The translations under genes were made by a program, and so were the position numbers. This document shows, piece after piece, positions 7,021 through 13,152 of a DNA stretch of 13,152 nt (position 1 is the stretch's first letter; the number at the start of each line of letters is the position of its first letter). The stretch comes from UBA8904 sp035448625 (lineage in GTDB: Bacteria; Desulfobacterota; Syntrophia; Syntrophales; Smithellaceae): positions 1 to 13,152 of the forward strand of contig DAOTJI010000075.1 of assembly GCA_035448625.1 (NCBI GenBank). Reading direction: 5' to 3'. The notes under the pieces are model-generated. The model searched no databases. It was not told the DNA's origin and worked only from the letters and a program-made list of their open reading frames with translations.

Positions 7021-7097
7021 TGCGGCGTTTCAAAAGCCAATCGCTAACCCTGTAAAGGTTGGTTTCATTACCCCAAACCCGTCTGAAAATCAAGACT

Positions 7098-7835
7098 TTA
7101 TATCCGGCCCTGTTTAATTTTTTCCAAAAGTTCCCTGTCTTCTTCGCCCAGCTCCGTTTTTTCGAGCAGTTCCGGCCTTCTTTGCCAGGTCCGGCGAAGC
7201 GCCTCGATTCGCTGCCATCTCTCGATCTGGGCGTGGTTGCCGGAGACCAGCACTTCGGGAACGCGCCACCCTGAATACTCGGCCGGACGCGTATACTGCG
7301 GGTACTCCAGAAGACCCTGCGAAAAAGACTCCCTCGACGCGGAGGCTTCGTTTCCCAGCACGCCGGGAATCAGTCTGGAGACGGCATCGATGACCACCAG
7401 CGCGGAAAGCTCTCCGCCCGTCAGAATATAGTCGCCCAGCGAAATCTCCCGGTCCGCCAGGTTTTCCCGAATCCGCTCGTCAAATCCTTCGTACCGCCCG
7501 CAAATCAGAATGATCTGCGCCTGCCGGGCAAGCTCGGCCGCCAGGCTCTGGTGAAAGATTTCACCCTGAGGCGTCATCAGGACCGTAAGCGAAGGCCCTC
7601 CGGATTTCTTCACCGCCGCAAGCGCCCGCGCCACCGGTTCGACTTTCATCACCATCCCGCAGCCGCCGCCGTAAGGCGCGTCGTCGGTCATGCGGTGCTT
7701 GTCTTCCGCCCAGTCCCGAATGTTGTGCAGACCGACTTCGATGAGCCCCTTTTCCCGCGCCTTTTTCAAAAGGCTGAACTCCAGCGGCGAGTGCAGCATC
7801 TCCGGGAAAATGGTCAAAACATCAAATCGGATCAC
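7098..7835 (-). CDS. trmD: tRNA (guanine37-N1)-methyltransferase
   Basis: TrmD methylates N1 of G37 next to the anticodon using S-adenosylmethionine, preventing +1 frameshifts at proline and some leucine and arginine codons. The 245-residue SPOUT-family protein begins MIRFDVLTIFPEM. It carries YGGGCGMVMKVEP (55-67), ICGRYEGFDERI (111-122), and the knot region EISLGDYILTGGEL (130-143) and SRLIPGVLG (153-161). LLEYPQYTRPAEY and SGNHAQIERW follow. Position 169, normally the catalytic aspartate in E. coli and Haemophilus TrmD (DSF), is glutamate here (ESF). The start codon is GTG and overlaps the rimM stop by 4 nt (GTGA), with GGAAGG upstream, so translation is probably coupled. Confidence 0.97.
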   Translation of the reverse strand: MIRFDVLTIFPEMLHSPLEFSLLKKAREKGLIEVGLHNIRDWAEDKHRMTDDAPYGGGCGMVMKVEPVARALAAVKKSGGPSLTVLMTPQGEIFHQSLAAELARQAQIILICGRYEGFDERIRENLADREISLGDYILTGGELSALVVIDAVSRLIPGVLGNEASASRESFSQGLLEYPQYTRPAEYSGWRVPEVLVSGNHAQIERWQRIEALRRTWQRRPELLEKTELGEEDRELLEKIKQGRI

Positions 7836-8338
7836 GGCAGAAGGCCTTCCAGCGGTTGGATGATCATTTTTCTTCCGGCGAGATCCACCTGCCGGACCAC
7901 TTCGGCCGTCGCGGGAATCAGGACTTCCCCGGCGTCCCCCCGGCAGACGTAGACGTCGTTGCTGCCCGTGGGGAAGATGGCCTCGATCCTTCCCAGACGG
8001 CGGCCTTCCGTCGTGTGGACGTCCAGGCCGATGATGTCGTGCCAGTAGTACTCGTCCGCATCCGGCGCCGCGAGCCTGTCGCGCGGAAGGAGCAGCCTCG
8101 ATCCGACCAGCTTCCGCGCCGCATCCACGCCGGACACATTCTCGATTTCCAGAAACAGAAATTTACCGGAAGAGGTTAGTTTTTTTATTTCATGGCGGCG
8201 TCTTCGGCCGGACGCGTCTTCCAGGTAAACCTGCGTCAGTCCGTCCAGAAGATCCGTTGACTCCAAAAAAGACAAAGCTTTCAAACATCCGTGGAGACCG
8301 CGTGTCTTGACGATCTCCCCGAAAACAAAGAAATCCAT
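7832..8338 (-). CDS. rimM: 16S rRNA processing protein RimM
   Basis: RimM binds ribosomal protein S19 and assists late maturation of the 30S head. The 168-residue product has the N-terminal RimM beta-barrel (about 4-85) starting FGEIVKTRGLHGCLKALSF. The C-terminal PRC-barrel (about 96-168) has YYWHDIIGLDV, GSNDVYVCRG, and the closing LIPATAEVVRQVD...IIQPLEGLLP. The usual H/YGxRG turn near residue 12 reads RGLHG here, so the histidine and arginine appear exchanged, probably harmless. Its ATG is 1 nt after the khpA stop, and its own stop overlaps the trmD start. Confidence 0.96.
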   Translation of the reverse strand: MDFFVFGEIVKTRGLHGCLKALSFLESTDLLDGLTQVYLEDASGRRRRHEIKKLTSSGKFLFLEIENVSGVDAARKLVGSRLLLPRDRLAAPDADEYYWHDIIGLDVHTTEGRRLGRIEAIFPTGSNDVYVCRGDAGEVLIPATAEVVRQVDLAGRKMIIQPLEGLLP

Positions 8339-8339
8339 T

Positions 8340-8570
8340 TTACTCGATGATTTCCAGCACCGCGCGCTTGTGGACCTTGGCGGAAGTGGCGCTCAAAATG
8401 GTGCGGATGGCTTTGGCCGTCCTTCCCTGTTTGCCGATCACTTTCCCCAGATCCTCTTTGGCCACGCGCAGTTCGATGACGGAGGTCTGCTCTCCGATGA
8501 CTTCCGTGACTTCCACTTGATCAGGATTATCAACCAAAGCTTGAGAAATGTACTTTATCAGGTCTTTCAT
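8340..8570 (-). CDS. khpA: KH-domain RNA-binding protein KhpA (YlqC family)
   Basis: This single KH-domain protein of 76 residues belongs to the KhpA/YlqC family. In Gram-positive bacteria it partners KhpB (Jag/EloR) and binds many RNAs and affects cell elongation; its role in Proteobacteria is less clear. MKDLIKYISQALVDNPDQV is the family start. The RNA-binding GxxG loop is GKQG at 46-49 in LGKVIGKQGRTAKAIRTIL. I chose the ATG at 8570, which has GGAGGGG six bases upstream, rather than an in-frame GTG at 8585. Its place between rpsP and rimM is the usual one in many phyla. No khpB is in the window. Confidence 0.94.
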   Translation of the reverse strand: MKDLIKYISQALVDNPDQVEVTEVIGEQTSVIELRVAKEDLGKVIGKQGRTAKAIRTILSATSAKVHKRAVLEIIE

Positions 8571-8576
8571 CGTCAG

Positions 8577-8583
8577 CCCCTCC
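8577..8583 (-). promoter_or_regulatory. Shine-Dalgarno deciding the khpA start
   Basis: GGAGGGG on the minus strand lies six bases before the ATG at 8568-8570 and overlaps the codons that would follow an alternative GTG start at 8585. Confidence 0.75.
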
Positions 8584-8697
8584 ACTGGTATTGGTTAATG
8601 CGTCTGAAAAATCATTTCAACTTTCACACGGCTTATTCCGTTCCATGACGTGAGGTTCTAATCCTGTATTTTGTATGCGTGATCGGCTGCGGTCCGC

Positions 8698-8952
8698 CTA
8701 TTTGACGGCGGCAACGATTCCTTTTGTCTTCAGTAAATGTGATACGGTCAGCGTCGGTTTTGCGCCTTTGGACAACCAGTCGCGAACGCGGTCTTCTTTG
8801 AGAGTGATTTCCGCCGGGTTTTTCTTGGGGTCATAATTCCCCAATATTTCAAGGAATCTTCCGTCGCGGGGATATTCTTTATCCGCGGCGACGATACGAT
8901 AAAACGGTTTGCCTTTCGCACCCATGCGGGTCAATCGAATTTTCACGGCCAT
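8698..8952 (-). CDS. rpsP: 30S ribosomal protein S16
   Basis: S16 is an early 16S rRNA-binding protein needed for 30S assembly. The 84-residue product matches the family from MAVKIRLTRMGAKGKPFYRI onward, with VAADKEYPRDGRFLEILGNYDP (22-43) and the helix EDRVRDWLSKGAKPTLTV (53-70). Two Shine-Dalgarno-like sites precede the ATG: GGAG at 8962-8965 (spacer 9) and AAGGAGG at 8969-8975 (spacer 16). The nearer one has the better distance, and no in-frame start lies between the farther site and the ATG. The gap of about 127 nt to khpA is the widest within rpsP-khpA-rimM-trmD and shows no terminator or small gene. Confidence 0.97.
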   Translation of the reverse strand: MAVKIRLTRMGAKGKPFYRIVAADKEYPRDGRFLEILGNYDPKKNPAEITLKEDRVRDWLSKGAKPTLTVSHLLKTKGIVAAVK

Positions 8953-9016
8953 GTAGTTTTACTCCAAACCTCCTTCAAAAAAAATTGTTCGGTTTTTTAT
9001 CACAAATATTTTGATT

Positions 9017-10345
9017 TTAAAAGGGGAAATTCCTCATCAACGCTTTCACGCCGCCTTTGGAATTTATTTTTTTCATCATCTTTCGAAGTTCGATGTAATT
9101 TTTCAGCATCCGGTTGACGTCCTGAACGGTCGTTCCGCTTCCCAGGGCGATCCGTTTGCGCCTGCGGCCGTCGATGATCAGATAATTGTTCCGTTCTTTC
9201 TTCGTCATGGAATCGATCATCGCCGCGATTTTCACCAGCTCCCGATCGTCCGGTTCCAGGTTTTTGAGCGCCTTGATTTTACCCATGCCCGGGATCATCC
9301 CGATCATGTCCTTCAGAGGGCCCATTTTTTTGATCTGCCGGAGCTGATTGCGGAAATCCTCCAGGGTAAAATCGCTCTTGCGCAGGCTCTCCTGCATCTG
9401 CCGGGCGGTCTTTTCATCGATGGTGGCCTGCGCCTTTTCCACCAGCGACAGAATGTCGCCCATGCCGAGAATCCGGCCGGCCATCCTTTCCGGATGAAAC
9501 ACTTCCAGTGCGTCGATTTTTTCACCGATGCCGACGAATTTGATGGGTTTGCCGACCACGGATCTCAGCGACAGGGCCGCACCGCCACGGGCGTCGCCGT
9601 CCATTTTCGTCATGATGACGCCGTCAATGCCGATGAGTTCGTTGAACTTGGCCCCGACATTGACCGCGTCCTGGCCGGTCATCGCATCGGCCACATAGAG
9701 AATTTCGGCCGGGTTGACTTTTTCCTTGATCCGGCGAAGCTCTTCCATCAGCAGCTCGTCGATGTGCAACCGGCCCGCGGTGTCGATCAGAACAACTTCG
9801 TACCCTTCCCTTCGAGCCTGCTCGATCGCCTCCACGCAGATTTTTACAGGATCATTTTGCGAACCGGCTTCAAAAACGCCCGCTTTGACCTGCCGTCCGA
9901 GAACGGCCAGCTGTTGCATGGCGGCGGGGCGATAAACGTCGGCGGACACCAGGTAAACCCTTTTGTCCGCGGAAAGGAGCCTTGCCAGTTTGGCGGCCGT
10001 GGTTGTTTTTCCGCACCCCTGAAGGCCGACAAGCATAATCGGCGCGGGAATCCGCGAGCCGAACTTGATGGCGGTGCTGGTGCCGCCCATCAGCTCGACC
10101 AGGCGGTCATGCACGATCTTGACCACCTGCTGTCCGGGCGTGATGCTCTCCAGCACCTCCTTGCCGACGGCGCGCCCGCGAACGTCTTCAATAAAATCCC
10201 TGACGACCTTGAAGTTCACGTCCGCTTCCAGAAGCGCCATCCGAATTTCCCGAAGCGCGGCATTGACGCTTTCCTCGTTGAGAACACCACGGCCCTTGAG
10301 CTTCTTAAAAATACCTTCCAGTTTTTCCGCAAGATTTTCAAACAT
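9017..10345 (-). CDS. ffh: Signal recognition particle GTPase Ffh
   Basis: Ffh binds 4.5S RNA and hydrophobic signal sequences on ribosomes, and with FtsY delivers inner-membrane proteins to the Sec translocon. The 442 residues show the N domain (about 1-88) and the G domain with P-loop GLQGCGKTTT (107-116). DVYRPAA (136-142), DTAGR (188-192) and TKMDG (246-250) complete it. The M domain (about 297-434) has the methionine-rich KKMGPLKDMIGMIPGMGK segment and the RNA-binding RRKRIALGSGTTVQDVN stretch. The P-loop has Cys111 where Ser or Ala is usual; the motif GxxGxGKT is intact. GAAGG lies about nine bases before the ATG. No 4.5S RNA gene is seen here. Confidence 0.98.
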   Translation of the reverse strand: MFENLAEKLEGIFKKLKGRGVLNEESVNAALREIRMALLEADVNFKVVRDFIEDVRGRAVGKEVLESITPGQQVVKIVHDRLVELMGGTSTAIKFGSRIPAPIMLVGLQGCGKTTTAAKLARLLSADKRVYLVSADVYRPAAMQQLAVLGRQVKAGVFEAGSQNDPVKICVEAIEQARREGYEVVLIDTAGRLHIDELLMEELRRIKEKVNPAEILYVADAMTGQDAVNVGAKFNELIGIDGVIMTKMDGDARGGAALSLRSVVGKPIKFVGIGEKIDALEVFHPERMAGRILGMGDILSLVEKAQATIDEKTARQMQESLRKSDFTLEDFRNQLRQIKKMGPLKDMIGMIPGMGKIKALKNLEPDDRELVKIAAMIDSMTKKERNNYLIIDGRRRKRIALGSGTTVQDVNRMLKNYIELRKMMKKINSKGGVKALMRNFPF

Positions 10346-10385
10346 ATTTCAAACCTTCATGAACTTCCGCGCCCGGAATCTTACC

Positions 10386-10412
10386 CCGCCTTGGGCTGGG
10401 GCGGCTTTTTTT
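10386..10412 (+). terminator. Terminator-like hairpin pointing against the surrounding genes
   Basis: On the plus strand CCGCC (10386-10390) pairs with GGCGG (10400-10404) around a 9-nt loop, followed by C and seven T residues (10406-10412). That is the form of a short intrinsic terminator, but it would stop plus-strand (antisense) transcription. The genes on both sides run on the minus strand. The stem is only 5 bp, so chance is a fair explanation. Confidence 0.35.
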
Positions 10413-10413
10413 C

Positions 10414-11175
10414 TCAGGGATTCGCCGCTTTTCCGGTTGCGGCAGGGCGCACGATGCATTTCGTCTTGGCCCTCTTGGAGAGCTTATCGGCGGCGGCCTG
10501 CGCTTTGGCCTGGGTATCGAATCCTGTGGCGATCACGCGGTACCATGTTCCCTTCCCTTTCAACTCCACCTTTACAACTTTTGACGCATACCCCGCCCGG
10601 GTGACGATCTTGTGGATCTGATCGGCCTTTTCCCTTTCTTTCAAAGACGCCACGAACACCTGATAGGTTTCGGCGCCGGAATCCGCTTTGCCGCCTTTTA
10701 ATGCAACTTCCGCGGAAGGCTTTTCCCCAATGGCCGTCTTCTGACCGGCCGATTCGGTCCTGACCGGCCCCGCCTTTTCCTTTTGAGGCGGCACCGGCGG
10801 GCTTACGCGGTTTTCTTTATCGGCGAAGGCCTCCACCTCGGCCGTTTTATCGGGATCCGGCCGGGGCTGAATCGGGACGGTCTTGGAGCCGGTCAGGGCC
10901 TGATGGAATGCCAGATCCACATTTCCCCGATCCGGCTTTGAGGACGAACCGGCAACGGCTTTCTGTTCGCCTGCGACTTTGGCCGGCCGCCAGAAGAGAG
11001 ACAGGAACTTCTGCGGCAGAGAGGAAATTTTTTCGGGATAAGTGTCGATATTTTTTCCCACTCCGACGCCGAAAAGAAACGAAAGGAACAGCAGGACGAC
11101 CATGCCGACGATCAGGACCGCCAATCCGGTCTGCCCCAGCCTGACTTCAAATTTCCTGGTATTCCCCGAACCCAT
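10414..11175 (-). CDS. Inner-membrane protein with a periplasmic SPOR domain
   Basis: The 253-residue protein has a short cytoplasmic N-terminus, one transmembrane segment (about 17-39), and a long low-complexity linker rich in Pro, Lys and Glu (about 65-168). The C-terminal SPOR domain (about 169-244) runs from ETYQVFVASLKEREKADQI through GTWYRVIATGFDTQAKAQAAADKL. SPOR domains bind glycan strands lacking stem peptides and bring proteins to the division septum (family knowledge). The layout resembles FtsN and DedD, but none of the extra FtsN regions can be confirmed, so I give no gene name. Its ATG is 10 nt after the argS stop, with a G-rich Shine-Dalgarno overlapping that stop, so it is co-transcribed with argS. 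Confidence 0.88.
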   Translation of the reverse strand: MGSGNTRKFEVRLGQTGLAVLIVGMVVLLFLSFLFGVGVGKNIDTYPEKISSLPQKFLSLFWRPAKVAGEQKAVAGSSSKPDRGNVDLAFHQALTGSKTVPIQPRPDPDKTAEVEAFADKENRVSPPVPPQKEKAGPVRTESAGQKTAIGEKPSAEVALKGGKADSGAETYQVFVASLKEREKADQIHKIVTRAGYASKVVKVELKGKGTWYRVIATGFDTQAKAQAAADKLSKRAKTKCIVRPAATGKAANP

Positions 11176-11185
11176 GTCCGACCCC

Positions 11186-12850
11186 CTACATTTTCTCCGG
11201 CGCGGCCACGCCCAGAATCCTCAGCGCGTTGGCGAGCACCACGCGCACCGCCGCAACCAGCACCAGGCGAGCGGCCGAAAGAGCCGCGTCTTCCGTAACG
11301 ACCTTGTGCTTGTTGTAGTAGCCGTGAAATACCGCGGCCAGTTCATTCAGATAGAAGGTGATGCGGTGAACCTCCAGCGTCCTTGCCGCCCCTTCCAGCA
11401 TTTCGGGGTAGCGCGCCATCATTTTGATGAGCGTTCTTTCCTCCGGTTCGGCCAGCCGGGAGGGATCGATCGCGGTGAAACCGGGCAGGGTCATCCCCCG
11501 CTCCTCAGCCGTCCGAAGAATGCTGCAGATTCGGGCGTGGGCATACTGAACGTAGTAGACCGGATTTTCGTTGGACTGCTTCTTGGCGATTTCCAGGTCG
11601 AAATCCAGATGACTGTCGGAGCGGCGCATCAGGAAATTGTAGCGGGCCGCGTCCCTGCCCACTTCGTCGAGCACTTCGCGCATCGTGACGAACTCGCCGG
11701 AGCGCGTGGACATGGCCACCGGCTCGCCCGCGCGCAGCAGGTTGACCAGCTGCACCAGGATGATTTTCAGATCTTCCCTGGGCCGACCGATGGCCTGAAT
11801 CGCGGCCTCGAGGCGGGGAATGTAGCCGTGGTGGTCGGCCCCCCAGATGTCGATGAGCAAATCGAACCCTCGGGAAAACTTATGGGCATGATAGGCAATG
11901 TCGGCCGCGAAATAGGTCGGCTCCCCGTTTTTCCGGATCACCACCCGGTCTTTGTCGTCGCCATAGTCGGTCGTTTTAAACCACAGCGTTTCCCCGTCGG
12001 AATAAATGAAGCCCTGCTTTTGCAGTTCGTCCAGCAGGCGTCCGACGCCGTTGTCCCGGTACAGCTCCTTCTCGCTGAAATAGCTGTCAAAGGTCACGCC
12101 AAAATCCTGCAAATCCTTTCGGATTCCGTCAAGGATCACGGAGCCTGCCGCTTCAGTGAAGCGGCGGATCGTTTCTTCCTCGTTTTCGTCCCGGAAACGG
12201 TTCCCCTCCTTCCCGAAAATATCACCGGCGATTTCTTTGATGTAGTCTCCGCGGTAGCCGTTTTCCGGAAATTCGACAACTTCTCCCGCAAGCTCCCGCA
12301 GGCGGTACAGCACGGACCTGCCCAGATTGTTCATCTGGTTTCCCGCGTCGTTGATGTAATATTCCCGGGAAACCTCATGGCCGGTCGCGGCAAGCAGATT
12401 GCAAAGGACGTCGCCCACCACCGCCCCGCGCGCATGCCCGATGTGCAGCGGCCCCGTCGGATTGGCGCTGACGAATTCCACCTGGACCTTCTTCCCGGAA
12501 CCTGCCGGAAGGCAGCCGTACCGGTCCTTCTGCGCCAGCACATCCCGCAGGACTTCGCGCCACACATCGTTTTTGAGCACGAAATTCAAAAAACCGGGAC
12601 CGGCGATTTGCGTCTTTTCAACGATGCCTTCCGGATCGTCGAGGTTTTCCTGAATCGCCTGGGCGATTTTTCGGGGGTTTTGTCCGGCCTGGGAGGCCAG
12701 AATCATGGCGACGTTGGAGGCATAGTCGCCGTGCTCCGGATTGGCCGGCACTTCGACTTCGATGCGCGAAAGATCCCCTTCCGGCAGCAGTCCCTTGCCG
12801 GCGCAGGCCCCGACGGAACGCGCGATCAGGGCAATCAGTTTCTTTTTCAT
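11186..12850 (-). CDS. argS: Arginyl-tRNA synthetase
   Basis: A class I synthetase that charges tRNA-Arg with arginine; ArgRS needs the tRNA for amino-acid activation. The 554 residues are a standard bacterial length. The N-terminal Add1 domain (about 1-90) includes PANPEHGDYASNVAM. The catalytic core has SANPTGPLHIGHARGAVVGD with HIGH at 136-139, YYINDAGNQ (164-172), GADHHGYIPRLEAA (337-350) and the KMSKS-equivalent MSTRSGEF (380-387). The C-terminal DALR anticodon-binding domain (about 430-554) holds YVQYAHARICSIL and ends LGVAAPEKM. An in-frame TAG five codons before the ATG rules out a longer form. The nearest purine-rich site lies about 15 nt upstream, farther than usual. It is the first gene of the minus-strand block. 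Confidence 0.98.
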   Translation of the reverse strand: MKKKLIALIARSVGACAGKGLLPEGDLSRIEVEVPANPEHGDYASNVAMILASQAGQNPRKIAQAIQENLDDPEGIVEKTQIAGPGFLNFVLKNDVWREVLRDVLAQKDRYGCLPAGSGKKVQVEFVSANPTGPLHIGHARGAVVGDVLCNLLAATGHEVSREYYINDAGNQMNNLGRSVLYRLRELAGEVVEFPENGYRGDYIKEIAGDIFGKEGNRFRDENEEETIRRFTEAAGSVILDGIRKDLQDFGVTFDSYFSEKELYRDNGVGRLLDELQKQGFIYSDGETLWFKTTDYGDDKDRVVIRKNGEPTYFAADIAYHAHKFSRGFDLLIDIWGADHHGYIPRLEAAIQAIGRPREDLKIILVQLVNLLRAGEPVAMSTRSGEFVTMREVLDEVGRDAARYNFLMRRSDSHLDFDLEIAKKQSNENPVYYVQYAHARICSILRTAEERGMTLPGFTAIDPSRLAEPEERTLIKMMARYPEMLEGAARTLEVHRITFYLNELAAVFHGYYNKHKVVTEDAALSAARLVLVAAVRVVLANALRILGVAAPEKM

Positions 12851-12887
12851 GAAAATCTATGCAAACCTTTCCTGAAATAGCTGACGG

Positions 12888-12916
12888 CTTTTATCACTTG
12901 CCGCCCGTCCCTGCAA
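12888..12916 (-). promoter_or_regulatory. Weak candidate promoter for argS
   Basis: The minus strand has TTGCAG (12911-12916), 17 nt, then TAAAAG (12888-12893), partial matches to sigma70 hexamers. It would give a leader of about 30 nt. Proposed from position and weak similarity only. Confidence 0.25.
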
Positions 12917-12971
12917 GATGAACTATTGGATTCCGGCTTTCGATCATTACCGTTTGAAAGGTGCAACGCCT

Positions 12972-13031
12972 GCATAACCGGCCGGCAGTGGAGTCCGGCG
13001 TAATTGCCAGTCGGAATTGATGCGGTTGTTC
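12972..13031 (-). repeat. attC-like imperfect inverted repeat downstream of the hicA-like gene
   Basis: On the minus strand this 60-nt element begins GAACAAC (13025-13031) and ends GTTATGC (12972-12978). The ends are partly complementary: extending the right arm inward by two bases, GAACAACCG pairs with CGGTTATGC at seven of nine positions. The inner arms CTGGCA (13005-13010) and TGCCGG (12982-12987) pair with one G-T wobble around a 17-nt loop. The AAC/GTT ends, paired inner boxes, total length and place just after a cassette-type gene resemble an integron attC (59-base element). Both end boxes deviate from the consensus RYYYAAC and GTTRRRY, so a degenerate site or a chance repeat are alternatives. 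Confidence 0.4.
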
Positions 13032-13050
13032 GCTCTTCACTTAATCGTAT

Positions 13051-13152
13051 TTAAAGTATTTTTTGGATCTCATCCCGGAAAAGTTCGCAATCTCTCAGGA
13101 TTTGAGCAAGGAGTCCACGCCCAATCGTCTCGCCGCTGTGCGCCGGTATGAC
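13051..13152 (-). CDS. hicA: HicA-like toxin (YcfA family), C-terminal fragment cut by the window edge
   Basis: The minus strand from 13152 to 13051 reads 33 codons and a TAA stop. The peptide begins VIPAHSGETIGRGLLAQILR and ends ELFRDEIQKIL. This matches the C-terminal part of HicA-type mRNA interferases: a strand (V.IP.H.GE), the G.GLL turn, and the final helices ILRD...F...L. The catalytic histidine region (G-S-H) would lie upstream, outside the window, so activity cannot be judged. HicA is usually encoded beside its antitoxin HicB. None follows in the 200 nt before argS, so hicB, if present, must be upstream beyond 13152. The identification is by family pattern only. Confidence 0.72.
   Translation of the reverse strand, partial: VIPAHSGETIGRGLLAQILRDCELFRDEIQKIL

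Noticed and set aside
6659..7093. Longer L19 form starting at 7093
   Set aside because: The extra 29 residues do not resemble L19, and the ATG at 7006 has GGAGG at the right distance.
7007..7097. Possible regulatory leader between trmD and rplS
   Set aside because: The 91 bases have no strong hairpin, T-run or promoter hexamers beyond chance, apart from the rplS Shine-Dalgarno.
9011..10621. Plus-strand open frame of 536 codons opposite ffh
   Set aside because: It is opposite a full-length Ffh, its translation is rich in His, Phe and Asp as expected from antisense of this codon use, and it has no known motifs.
11042..12880. Plus-strand open frame of 612 codons opposite argS and the SPOR gene
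   Set aside because: It mirrors argS in GC-rich codons, shows no recognisable domain and no ribosome-binding site, while the minus strand carries a complete ArgRS. It is a shadow frame.
1..13152. CRISPR arrays, insertion sequences, transposases, phage genes or riboswitches
   Set aside because: I looked for regularly spaced repeats, transposase motifs and long structured leaders on both strands and saw none, apart from the attC-like repeat at the right edge.

Overview
The window looks like a chromosomal stretch of a moderately GC-rich Gram-negative bacterium, most likely of the former Deltaproteobacteria (Desulfobacterota, perhaps near Syntrophales). The protein sequences and the gene run argS - SPOR protein - ffh - rpsP - khpA - rimM - trmD - rplS - rnhB - yraN suggest this. 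The taxon is inferred from gene order and remembered protein families, not from a search. Almost all the sequence is coding, and most of it is housekeeping.

Layout from left to right. Positions 1-53 hold the 5' part of a tRNA-Val(GAC) on the minus strand, cut by the window edge. Upstream of it on the same strand are pgsA (phosphatidylglycerophosphate synthase), a secreted FecR-domain protein, a GNA1162/DUF799-like lipoprotein and rsmI (16S rRNA C1402 2'-O-methyltransferase). A divergent spacer at 3164-3264 carries a good sigma70-type promoter for two plus-strand genes: UDP-glucuronate decarboxylase (uxs) and UDP-glucose 6-dehydrogenase (ugd). Together these make UDP-xylose from UDP-glucose. 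The pair ends against the convergent yraN.

From 5634 to 12850 everything runs on the minus strand. In transcription order it is argS, an inner-membrane SPOR protein, ffh, rpsP, khpA, rimM, trmD, rplS, rnhB and yraN. This block covers tRNA charging, membrane targeting by SRP, ribosomal proteins S16 and L19, 30S maturation, tRNA m1G37 methylation, RNase HII and the YraN nuclease-fold protein. Spacing is tight: rimM/trmD and rnhB/yraN each overlap by 4 nt, and khpA/rimM are 1 nt apart.

The right edge (12851-13152) is different. It holds the last 33 codons of a HicA-like toxin gene on the minus strand. Nineteen bases after its stop lies a 60-nt imperfect inverted repeat with the outline of an integron attC site. 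This is the most accessory-looking part of the window.

The items most worth a second look are: (1) the hicA fragment with its attC-like repeat; (2) the UDP-xylose gene pair between yraN and rsmI, with a UGD of eukaryotic type; (3) the FecR/lipoprotein pair beside pgsA; (4) Glu in place of the usual catalytic Asp in TrmD. I did not find a clearly new multi-gene defence or mobile system. If one exists, it is more likely to lie beyond position 13152.
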